Assembly: GCA_034435955.1 (NCBI GenBank)
Contig: DAOTWA010000075.1
Span: 1-17,137, forward strand
Source of the DNA: DAOTWA01 sp034435955
GTDB lineage: Bacteria > Chloroflexota > Anaerolineae > Anaerolineales > Anaerolineaceae
Length of the DNA stretch: 17,137 nt
Direction: 5' to 3'
In this document: piece after piece, positions 1 to 6,513 of the stretch
Position numbering within the stretch: the stretch's first letter is position 1
Layout: every line of letters starts with the position of its first letter
Position numbers and translations under genes: made by a program
Notes under the pieces: generated by a model
What the model saw: only the letters and a program-made list of their open reading frames with translations
Database searches by the model: none
What the model was told of the DNA's origin: nothing

Positions 1-565
1 TGCCGCCGTCCGCCCCCAGAATGTCCAGCGCCATGTCCGCCATCACCTTGCCCGTCTCTTTGAAGTCTACCTGGGCCACGAACACCTGCTCGCCCTCCGC
101 CGAGGGAATCGGCGAATCCCAGGTCACAAAGGTGATGCCCTTCTCACGCGCCTTCTGCGCCGCCGGCGCAATCTGGTCGCCTGCGTTGTTCGACAGCATG
201 ATCGCGTTGACGCCCTGCGTGGTCGCGTTGGTCACGATCTCGATCTGCCCGGTGACGCTGTTCTCCGGCGTCGGCCCGAGGAATTGCAGCTTTTCCGGGT
301 TCTGCAGCTCGGCTGCCGCTTCCTCAGCGCCCTCGTGCGCCTGGTCGAAAACCGCGTTGCCCAGGAACTTGGGCAGCAGCACCATCTTTACCGCCTTGCC
401 CGGCACCGCCTTGACGACCTGGCCGGTGGGGGGAGCCGAAGGCTGGGTTGGTTGCTCCGCAGCCGAAGGCTGGGTTGGCGCTGGTGGCTGCGTCGTCGCC
501 GCTGGCCCACAGGCCGAGAGCACCAGCATGAGCACGGTTGTGAGCACGATTATCTTTCTGAACAT
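1..565 (-). CDS. rhaS: Rhamnose ABC transporter substrate-binding lipoprotein (partial, 3' end cut off)
   Basis: Extracellular lipoprotein that would capture L-rhamnose and deliver it to the RhaP/RhaQ/RhaT transporter. The first 188 codons are in the window and the C-terminal part is missing. Visible: a basic N-terminus and hydrophobic signal segment, then the lipobox LSAC (residues 16-19, lipidation at Cys19). A Pro/Thr/Gln/Ala-rich linker follows at about 20-45, then a periplasmic-binding-protein fold with family-typical stretches (GQIEIVTNATTQGVNAIMLS, GITFVTWDSP). Two in-frame ATGs exist, at 571 and 565. The Shine-Dalgarno AAGGAGG (572-578) directly abuts the first but sits six bases before the second, so 565 is chosen. 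It is the last gene seen in the rha operon, 93 bp after rhaQ. Rhamnose specificity is inferred from the neighbouring rhaA and rhaB; the family also contains ribose and autoinducer-2 binders. Confidence 0.88.
   Translation of the reverse strand, partial: MFRKIIVLTTVLMLVLSACGPAATTQPPAPTQPSAAEQPTQPSAPPTGQVVKAVPGKAVKMVLLPKFLGNAVFDQAHEGAEEAAAELQNPEKLQFLGPTPENSVTGQIEIVTNATTQGVNAIMLSNNAGDQIAPAAQKAREKGITFVTWDSPIPSAEGEQVFVAQVDFKETGKVMADMALDILGADGG
434..478. repeat. Short direct repeat encoding the RhaS linker
   Basis: The 18-bp unit AGCCGAAGGCTGGGTTGG occurs at 434-451 and again at 461-478, a 27-bp (nine-codon) period. On the coding (minus) strand it gives two copies of PTQPSA in the flexible linker just after the lipidated cysteine of RhaS. 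It probably arose by in-frame duplication and affects only spacer length. Confidence 0.8.
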
Positions 566-571
566 CTTCAT

Positions 572-578
572 CCTCCTT
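572..578 (-). promoter_or_regulatory. Ribosome binding site deciding the rhaS start
   Basis: AAGGAGG on the minus strand. It is zero bases from the ATG at 571 and six bases from the ATG at 565, which makes 565 the likelier start. Confidence 0.7.
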
Positions 579-640
579 CCAGACGAACACATTGGTTTTT
601 ATTCGTGGATCGGATCAAGCAAAAGCCGGTTTTCGATCGT

Positions 641-660
641 CCCTCCTCCTTTCTTTTTTT
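641..660 (-). other. Purine-rich tract with Shine-Dalgarno-like core and no start codon
   Basis: Just after (and overlapping) the rhaQ stop, the minus strand reads as a run of A followed by GGAGGAGGG (about 641-649). No ATG, GTG or TTG follows at a usable distance. The rest of the 93-bp rhaQ-rhaS gap has no clear hairpin or promoter. The tract could be an mRNA feature affecting rhaS expression or a chance polypurine run. Confidence 0.3.
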
Positions 661-1663
661 ATCCCTGTTGTTCTTCAATTCCCTTAACCCGCTGAGCGCG
701 ACGTCGGCGGCTCCAACTGCTGCGCAATTCGCGGAACAGATTCGGACCGAGCACCGAAAAAATCAGCAGTGCGCCGATCACGCCTGTTTGAGTCTCTCCG
801 GTGACGTTGAGCAGCCCCATGCCGTTGCGTAAATTCAGGATGATCAGGATCGACAGCAGGACACCAAACATCGAGCCGGAGCCGCCGAAGATGCTTACCC
901 CGCCCATCAGCACCATGGTGATGACATCGAGCTCGCCACCCTGCGCCGTATCGCCTCTCATTGAACCCAATCGCGCGGCCAGCAGCAGGCCCGCAAATGC
1001 AGCGATGAAACCCGAGACGATGTAAAGGATCATCTTCACCCGGCGCACGTTCACGCCCGAGTAACGGGCTACGTCCTTATTGTTGCCAATGACGTAGACA
1101 TACCGGCCAAAAGCGGAGTACTGTAAGATGACGATCGACACGATCAGGAGCACGAAAAAGACGATCAGGGAGAGCGGGAACGGGCCAATGAGCGGTTCCT
1201 GACCGAGACGATCAAACCAGGCAGGATAGTTGCCTACCGAACGGTTCTCCAGCAATACATGAGCGAACCCGCGAAAACCGATCAATCCGGAAAGGGTGAC
1301 CACCAATGACGATAGCCCGACATACGAAACCATGAAGCCATTGAACGCGCCCGCCAGGATGCCAATCAATAGAGCGGCGCCAATGTCATAGCCGAGCGGG
1401 ATGCCTTTCTCCCACATGGCGGCCATCACTGCACCGGACAGCCCCATCACTGAGGCGACCGAGAGATCGATCTCGGCGTTGATGATGATGAAAGTCATTG
1501 CCAGAGCGACGATAATCTTTTCGATCTGCAGTTCGAACAGGTTCACCTGATTGTCAATCTGCAAATAGAATGGCGTCCGGACGGCATTGAAGGTGAAAAT
1601 GACGATCAGCAGCACCAGCAACAACCCTTCCCAGCTCCTGATCCGGGCAAAGCTACGCAACAT
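659..1663 (-). CDS. rhaQ: Rhamnose ABC transporter permease RhaQ
   Basis: Inner-membrane permease of a CUT2-type sugar ABC transporter, 334 residues, the usual length for the family. Many hydrophobic segments are spread along the protein: residues near 13-30, 48-62, 70-85, 95-112, 155-178, 210-230 and three near the C-terminus. The family-typical INAEIDLSVASVMGLSGAVM (about 61-80) and MVLMGGVSIFGGSGS (about 250-264) are present. The C-terminus is a basic tail (SSWSRRRRAQR). It probably pairs with RhaP to form the channel. The first 11 bp overlap the end of rhaP (1653-1663), so translation is likely coupled; a GGAG lies about eight bases before the ATG. The distinction between Q and P rests on gene order and resemblance to known rhamnose transporters. 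Confidence 0.9.
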   Translation of the reverse strand: MLRSFARIRSWEGLLLVLLIVIFTFNAVRTPFYLQIDNQVNLFELQIEKIIVALAMTFIIINAEIDLSVASVMGLSGAVMAAMWEKGIPLGYDIGAALLIGILAGAFNGFMVSYVGLSSLVVTLSGLIGFRGFAHVLLENRSVGNYPAWFDRLGQEPLIGPFPLSLIVFFVLLIVSIVILQYSAFGRYVYVIGNNKDVARYSGVNVRRVKMILYIVSGFIAAFAGLLLAARLGSMRGDTAQGGELDVITMVLMGGVSIFGGSGSMFGVLLSILIILNLRNGMGLLNVTGETQTGVIGALLIFSVLGPNLFRELRSSWSRRRRAQRVKGIEEQQG

Positions 1664-2717
1664 GGCTTTTCTCCTTCACCACCTGGCTTTTTTCGCTCTC
1701 CGTTTTGCTCTCCAAACCGGTGCGCGTCCAGATATCGCGCAGGCGATTGACGATCACAGCGTCGATCGTCACTGCCACAAGGATCAATACACCCAGGAGA
1801 GCATCGACCCAGAAATCGGAAATCACCAACCAACGCAGCAGGCTTTGTTCCAGCAAATTGATCATGAAGGCGCCCAACGCGGCCCCGATTATCGTGCCCA
1901 CGCCGCCATTCGTGCTTACTCCTCCCACTACGGCGGCTGCAATCGCCTGCATTTCCATTCCTTGCGCGGCGACCACGGTCAAATCGCCGTAGCGCACCAT
2001 GAACATGAACCCGCCTAAGCCGGCTAATGCTCCGCACAGCACATAAGCGACGAAGATGATCTTTTGAGCCGGCAGGCCGCCGATGCGCGCCGCCTCCGGA
2101 TTGGATCCGATGGCATACAAGCGCCGCCCATAAGGTAGATAGGTGATCACAAGTTGAAATACGACAATAATCACCAGCGCGCCGGCAACAACCGGGCGGA
2201 TGCTGAAATCGCCGATTGAAAATAACTGGCTACCGCCCAAATCCAGCACCCATTGGGGAAAGTCGTTGGTAACCACGATCTTATTGCCCGGATAAGCCAC
2301 TAGAATTGAGCGGTAAATGGCCATCGTACCCAGGGTCACGATGATCGACGGCACTTTGCCATACGATACCAGCAGACCATTCAGCATGCCCATCAGTATG
2401 CCCATGCCAATGGCGATCAGCAGTGCGAAGCCTGGCAGGATTTCAGGATGGAAGGAGAGTTGTTTTCCCACGAAAAAGGCCGTCAACCCGACGATCGAGC
2501 CGACCGAAAGGTCATAGTTACGGGTCAACAGCACAAGCGTCTCGCCGATAGCCACGACGGTGATAATGGCCACATCGCTGGTCACGCGGTTGAAAATGCG
2601 CGGGCTGAAATATCCTTGAATCTGAGAGCCAAAGAACAGAAAGATGGCCACGATCAGAACAACCAGACTCAATTCGCGAAGTTGCTCGGGACGAAAGTAT
2701 CGCTTGATGGTATCCAT
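1653..2717 (-). CDS. rhaP: Rhamnose ABC transporter permease RhaP
   Basis: Second membrane permease of the rhamnose importer, 354 residues. It begins with a charged cytoplasmic stretch (MDTIKRYFRPEQLREL), then a hydrophobic helix at about 17-33. It has the signature region ETLVLLTRNYDLSVGSIVGL (about 58-77), the paralogous counterpart of the same region in RhaQ, and the C-terminal AAAVVGGVSTNGGVGTIIGA glycine-rich motif shared by CUT2 permeases. Its ATG shares one base with the rhaT stop (TAATG, 2717), and its end overlaps rhaQ by 11 bp. These tight overlaps imply stoichiometric production of T, P and Q. The C-terminus is hydrophilic and rich in Lys and Ser. Assignment as P rather than Q follows the R-T-P-Q order known from rhizobial rhamnose operons. 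Confidence 0.9.
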   Translation of the reverse strand: MDTIKRYFRPEQLRELSLVVLIVAIFLFFGSQIQGYFSPRIFNRVTSDVAIITVVAIGETLVLLTRNYDLSVGSIVGLTAFFVGKQLSFHPEILPGFALLIAIGMGILMGMLNGLLVSYGKVPSIIVTLGTMAIYRSILVAYPGNKIVVTNDFPQWVLDLGGSQLFSIGDFSIRPVVAGALVIIVVFQLVITYLPYGRRLYAIGSNPEAARIGGLPAQKIIFVAYVLCGALAGLGGFMFMVRYGDLTVVAAQGMEMQAIAAAVVGGVSTNGGVGTIIGAALGAFMINLLEQSLLRWLVISDFWVDALLGVLILVAVTIDAVIVNRLRDIWTRTGLESKTESEKSQVVKEKSHVA

Positions 2718-4225
2718 TAGGCCGTCTCCGTAGCTCCGTTGTTCTGCCCCATGGCGGCGCTGAGCACCGCTTCCTGGGTGGCTTGTTCCCGCGTAAATAT
2801 GCCCATTTGCCGGCCTTCACGCATGACCAGGATGCGGTCGCTCATGGCGATGATTTCGGGCATATCCGAGGAAATCAGGATGATGCCTAAACCCTGGGCA
2901 GCGAGTTCGTTGATGATGTGATGCACCTCGGCTTTCGCACCCACATCGATGCCACGGGTAGGCTCGTCGAGGATTAGAATCTGGGGGCGCGTGTTCAGCC
3001 ATTTGCTCAACATGACTTTTTGCTGGTTCCCTCCAGAGAGCATTCCCACCATATGCTGCACCGAGGGGGTGCGTATGTTCAACCGTTGTTTGAATTGCTC
3101 GGCGGTGGCAAGCTCATCCTTCACCCGCACCAACCCCATTCGCGTCAGGTATTTGTGCAGCATGGGCAGGCTGATATTATTGGCCACCGACATCGACATG
3201 GTCAGGCCGATCGACCGGCGATCTTCCGTCATATAGGCAATCCCGCACCGGAGGGCTTGCTCCGGTGAGCGAATGGTTTGCGGCTTGCCGTTCAGGATGA
3301 TCTCCCCTTCATCGGCCGGCTCGACGCCAAAGAGCGCCAATCCAACATCGGTGCGCCGTGAGCCCACCAGCCCGGCAAAGCCCAGCACCTCGCCGCGATA
3401 AACATCGAAACTGATATCCGAGAAGACGTTTTCTTTGCTCAATCCACGCACCGACATCAGCAGATCGCCGTGCGCGCCGTAACTTTTTTCGAAAAATTCC
3501 TCGATGGTGCGCCCCACCATGTCGCGGATGGCGCCTTCGCGGGTACACTCGCTGCATAGCCGCGTAGAGATGCGCCGACCGTCCCGGAAGATTGTCACCC
3601 GATCAGCGATGTCGAACACCTCTTCCATACGGTGGCTGATGAACAGGATCGAAACCCCCTGATCGCGCAGGTTGCGCGCCAGCTTGAATAATTGGTCGAC
3701 TTCATGGGCCGAGAGAGAGGCGGTCGGCTCATCCATGATCAGCACCCGCACATTCAGCGAAATCGCCTTGGCAATCTCGATGGTTTGCTGGGCGGCCAAC
3801 GTTAACCCGCGCGCGGCCATGCGCACATCCAGCTTGACGTCCAGCTTGGAGAGGATCTCCTCGGCTTCGCGATACATTTTCCCCCAGTTGACGAACAATC
3901 CCTGGTCGCGGTGGGTGATGAAGATGTTCTCGGCCACATTCAGATCGGGAAAGACCATCGGCTCCTGGTAGATGGCGGCAATGCCGTACATCTGCGCCTC
4001 GACTGAATTGTTGACCTTGATCGGCTTACCGTCCAGGAATATCTCACCCTCGTCAGGCTGGTATACGCCGGTCATGATCTTGATCAGGGTGGATTTTCCC
4101 GCCCCATTCTCCCCCATCAAGGCGTGTATCTCTCCCGGATACAGCTCGAGGGAGACATCATCCAGCGCCTGGGTCATGTCAAACCGCTTCGAGATGTGCC
4201 TCATTTCCAGAATGGGTCTTTCCAT
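2717..4225 (-). CDS. rhaT: Rhamnose ABC transporter ATP-binding protein RhaT (double ABC domain)
   Basis: ATPase that drives rhamnose import, with two fused nucleotide-binding domains (502 residues, normal for CUT2 transporters). Domain 1: Walker A GENGAGKS (38-45), Q-loop Gln87, a degenerate signature LTLAAQQ (141-147), Walker B VLIMDE (161-166), switch His198. Domain 2: the Walker A position reads AGLVGSRR (about 284-291) and lacks the lysine. Its signature LSGGNQQK (396-403) is perfect, its Walker B is ILILDE (416-421), and Ser replaces the switch His. This asymmetry is characteristic of sugar ATPases such as RbsA and is not damage. AAGGAG lies four bases before the ATG, and the gene starts 14 bp after the DeoR-type regulator. 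Ribose or autoinducer-2 transport would look similar; rhaA and rhaB nearby favour rhamnose. Confidence 0.92.
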   Translation of the reverse strand: MERPILEMRHISKRFDMTQALDDVSLELYPGEIHALMGENGAGKSTLIKIMTGVYQPDEGEIFLDGKPIKVNNSVEAQMYGIAAIYQEPMVFPDLNVAENIFITHRDQGLFVNWGKMYREAEEILSKLDVKLDVRMAARGLTLAAQQTIEIAKAISLNVRVLIMDEPTASLSAHEVDQLFKLARNLRDQGVSILFISHRMEEVFDIADRVTIFRDGRRISTRLCSECTREGAIRDMVGRTIEEFFEKSYGAHGDLLMSVRGLSKENVFSDISFDVYRGEVLGFAGLVGSRRTDVGLALFGVEPADEGEIILNGKPQTIRSPEQALRCGIAYMTEDRRSIGLTMSMSVANNISLPMLHKYLTRMGLVRVKDELATAEQFKQRLNIRTPSVQHMVGMLSGGNQQKVMLSKWLNTRPQILILDEPTRGIDVGAKAEVHHIINELAAQGLGIILISSDMPEIIAMSDRILVMREGRQMGIFTREQATQEAVLSAAMGQNNGATETA

Positions 4226-4239
4226 GATTTCTCCTTCGA

Positions 4240-5091
4240 TCAGTCCTGCGGGACTTCAATCGTCGAGGCGGCGGAGGGAATCTCGCCCTCTTCTTCGCAT
4301 GGGATTTGCGAGGAGATGGCTTCTTCTCCACATACGGTGACCGGTATGCATGCCGATTTAAAATAATCAGCGAAATCTTGAGGGATTTCGCTGTCGGTGA
4401 AGAGGTGCGAGATTTGATTCAGGCTGGCAAAAGAGCTCAAATCCACCTTGCCGAACTTGCTGGCGTCCACCAACGCCACAACCCGCTCGGCGCAGCGGAT
4501 CATCTGCCTTTTCACATCCACCTCGCGGATGTCGATTTCGGTCAGACCTGCTTTGATGCTGATACCCGAGCAGGATACGAACGCCGTCTTGACATGCAGC
4601 GAGCGGAGCACCTGCTCAGAGAGCGGCCCGGTGACCGAATCGCCCCCCGGACGGATGATCCCGCCGATCAGGATGACCGTGTGCATCGGATTCTGAGAGA
4701 GGGCCATACCCACCGAGAGGCTGTTGGTCAGAATAGTCAGGCTGCGGCGGTTCTTCAAGAAGGGAATCATCGCAAAGACGGTCGTACTGGCGTCCATCAA
4801 AATCGAATCGCCATCCTCGACCAGCGTGGCAGCGACGCGCGCGATGCGCTGTTTCTTTTCGGCATTGACCAGCGCGCGCTCGGCGAATGAGGGGCTGACA
4901 AATTGGGTCTCATCCCTTAACACGGCGCCGCCGCGAACCCGCGACAGTTTCCCAGCCCTCTCCAGCGCGTCTAGATCATTGCGGACCGTACCCTGAGAAA
5001 CCCCCAGACGTACGGCCAGATCGGAGACCTTTATCCCCGGTTCTTGCCGCAGGAGAGCCACCAGACGCTGTTGCCGCTCAAAAGAAATCAT
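4240..5091 (-). CDS. DeoR-family transcriptional regulator of the rhamnose operon
   Basis: Sugar-responsive DNA-binding regulator, 283 residues. An N-terminal DeoR winged helix-turn-helix spans about 1-57, with the recognition helix around VSQGTVRNDLDAL (31-43) and the wing GKLSRVRGGAV (47-57). A DeoRC sensor domain follows, with DASTT (100-104), GGIIRPGG (143-150), the EIDIREVDVKRQM stretch (185-197) and ALVDASKFGK (206-215). The last 25 residues form an acidic, low-complexity tail (EEEGE) beyond the core. It is the first gene of the transporter operon, behind its own strong promoter, so it probably autoregulates and controls rhaTPQS. Rhizobial rhamnose loci also use a DeoR-family regulator upstream of the transporter. 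The effector, probably a rhamnose intermediate, is inferred. The Shine-Dalgarno sequence is weak. Confidence 0.87.
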   Translation of the reverse strand: MISFERQQRLVALLRQEPGIKVSDLAVRLGVSQGTVRNDLDALERAGKLSRVRGGAVLRDETQFVSPSFAERALVNAEKKQRIARVAATLVEDGDSILMDASTTVFAMIPFLKNRRSLTILTNSLSVGMALSQNPMHTVILIGGIIRPGGDSVTGPLSEQVLRSLHVKTAFVSCSGISIKAGLTEIDIREVDVKRQMIRCAERVVALVDASKFGKVDLSSFASLNQISHLFTDSEIPQDFADYFKSACIPVTVCGEEAISSQIPCEEEGEIPSAASTIEVPQD

Positions 5092-5139
5092 TCAAACGAC
5101 CAGCCGCGATCCAATTGTTGAAATTTGCCGGAATTTGTA

Positions 5140-5181
5140 TATTGACAACCTTATAATACAATATTCGTCAATAAGAGTCAA
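5140..5181. promoter_or_regulatory. Candidate operator: repeated TTGAC elements around the deoR promoter
   Basis: An inverted repeat TATTGAC (5140-5146) / GTCAATA (5167-5173), with 20 bases between the arms, encloses the -10 box. A further GTCAA at 5177-5181 makes a direct repeat 10 bp from the right arm and is part of the -35. Repeats spaced by about one helical turn over a promoter fit a DeoR-family binding site. The assignment to the adjacent regulator is inference. Confidence 0.4.
5153..5181 (-). promoter_or_regulatory. Sigma70-type promoter for the deoR-rhaTPQS operon
   Basis: Reading leftward, TTGACT (-35, 5176-5181) and TATTAT (-10, 5153-5158) are separated by exactly 17 bases. The predicted transcription start is near 5146, giving a leader of about 55 nt before the regulator ATG at 5091. 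The surrounding 129-bp gap between rhaA and the regulator is strikingly AT-rich relative to the genes. Confidence 0.72.
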
Positions 5182-5220
5182 CTATATTTAAGGTTTTCAA
5201 CATCATCGACCAAATGTGGG

Positions 5221-6498
5221 TTACAAACGTTGCGCCAGCACCTGCTTCTCGTAATCTCGGATCTTTTCCAGGTAAGCGTATCCCACCGGCGCGCCCTGTG
5301 TTCGACAGTGATAATCCCACACCGCCCCGAAAGGCAGCGTTTTGATCTCTTCCATCAGCGCCAACCGCGCGGTGAAATCGCCGGTGGTCTCAAGGCGCTG
5401 TAGTTCAGCAGACGGTTCGAGCAGCGCATACAGAAGCGCGCGCTGCGTGTTCCGCAGGCCGATCGTCCAGGCAGCCACGCGGTTGATGCTGGCGTCGAAG
5501 TAATCCAGACCGATGTGCACCCGCTCCAAATAATCGCCTCTTACGATTTCGCTCATGATCGCCGCCAGATCTTCGTTCAGCGTGACCACATGATCGCTGT
5601 CCCAGCGCACGCCCCGGCTGATGTGTAGTTGCAGCTCGGGAAGGTACAGCAGCGCCGCTGAGATCTTGTCCGCAATGCTCTCGGTAGGGTGGTAATGTCC
5701 AAGGTCGAGGGTCAGCAGAATATTCCGCGTTATCGCATAGCCCAGGTAGAACTCGTGCGATCCCACCACGTAGCTCTCAGAGCCGATGCCGAACAGCTTG
5801 GGTTCGACCGCATCGAGGTTGTACCGGCGGTCGATTTTCTCGGCCAATATCTGATCCAGCGATCTGATCAGCCGCTCGCGCGGCGACTTGCGGTCTGCAG
5901 GGGTATCCTTGTAGCCATCTGGTATCCAGATGTTGGTCACGCATGGTGTTCCCAGCGCCCGACCGAACGCCTCGCCGATCTTGCGGCTGGCGATGCAGTG
6001 GTCGATCCAAAACCTGCGTACATCCTCATCCGCGTTGGAAAGGGTAAAACCGCTTTCTGCCATGGGATGCGAGAAACAGGTAGGGTTGAAATCCAGACCG
6101 TGACCGTTGGCTTTGGCCCAATCCACCCAGGCTGAGAAATGCTCCGGGCGCAGATGGTCGCGCTCCACCTTGCGACCGCCGGTCTCGGCGTAAATCGCAT
6201 GCAGGTTCAGGCGGTGCCTGCCTGGAATCAACCGATAAACAGCATCCAAATCCTGGCGCAACTCTTCAGCGTTGCGCGCCCTGCCGGGGTAGTTGCCGGT
6301 CGCCGCCAGGCCGCCGCCGAGCTCGCCTTCCGGGTTCTCGAAACCGCGCACGTCATCGCCCTGCCAGCAGTGCAGGCTGATCGAAATACGCGTTAACCGC
6401 TCCAAAGCCCGATCGGTATCCACCTGATACGCGGCATAGCGCTGACGCGCCAGTTCGTAAGCGGCCTGGATGGATCGATCATCCGGCTCGATGCTCAT
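5221..6498 (-). CDS. rhaA: L-rhamnose isomerase
   Basis: Cytoplasmic metal-dependent isomerase converting L-rhamnose to L-rhamnulose (EC 5.3.1.14), 425 residues, close to the enterobacterial enzyme (419). Similarity to E. coli RhaA runs along the whole length: SLHCWQGDDVRGFENPEG (41-58), GLDFNPTCFSHPM (134-146), NIWIPDGYKD (189-198), RWDSDHVV (298-305), GLDYFDASINR (330-340). Expected metal and catalytic residues are all present: Glu232, Asp265, His268, His292, Asp300, Asp302, Asp332, offset by two from E. coli numbering. An upstream in-frame TTG at 6513 would add five residues, but AGGAGGGG (6501-6508) lies between them and serves the ATG at 6498. It follows rhaB closely, so the two are probably cotranscribed. 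In some organisms the gene is called rhaI. Confidence 0.96.
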   Translation of the reverse strand: MSIEPDDRSIQAAYELARQRYAAYQVDTDRALERLTRISISLHCWQGDDVRGFENPEGELGGGLAATGNYPGRARNAEELRQDLDAVYRLIPGRHRLNLHAIYAETGGRKVERDHLRPEHFSAWVDWAKANGHGLDFNPTCFSHPMAESGFTLSNADEDVRRFWIDHCIASRKIGEAFGRALGTPCVTNIWIPDGYKDTPADRKSPRERLIRSLDQILAEKIDRRYNLDAVEPKLFGIGSESYVVGSHEFYLGYAITRNILLTLDLGHYHPTESIADKISAALLYLPELQLHISRGVRWDSDHVVTLNEDLAAIMSEIVRGDYLERVHIGLDYFDASINRVAAWTIGLRNTQRALLYALLEPSAELQRLETTGDFTARLALMEEIKTLPFGAVWDYHCRTQGAPVGYAYLEKIRDYEKQVLAQRL

Positions 6499-6500
6499 AT

Positions 6501-6508
6501 CCCCTCCT
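6501..6508 (-). promoter_or_regulatory. Ribosome binding site deciding the rhaA start
   Basis: AGGAGGGG on the minus strand, two bases before the ATG at 6498 (six counted from the AGGA core). It lies inside the coding extension that a TTG start at 6513 would create, so the ATG is preferred. Confidence 0.75.
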
Positions 6509-6513
6509 GTCAA

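Noticed and set aside
621..633. Near-palindrome AAAAGCCGGTTTT as a terminator between rhaQ and rhaS
   Set aside because: It has no loop, is imperfect, and has no following T-run in the transcribed direction.
2717..4225. Second ABC domain of RhaT judged defective for lacking a Walker A lysine
   Set aside because: This asymmetry is normal in the CUT2 sugar ATPase family.
1..4225. Autoinducer-2 (Lsr) or ribose transporter identity for the ABC system
   Set aside because: The families are close, but the adjacent, unmistakable rhaA and rhaB and the DeoR-T-P-Q order favour rhamnose.
5182..5220. Terminator after rhaA
   Set aside because: No GC-rich hairpin with a T-run could be found, so read-through from rhaBA into the regulator remains possible.
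6499..6513. TTG start at 6513 for rhaA
   Set aside because: The Shine-Dalgarno AGGAGGGG lies inside this extension and serves the ATG at 6498.
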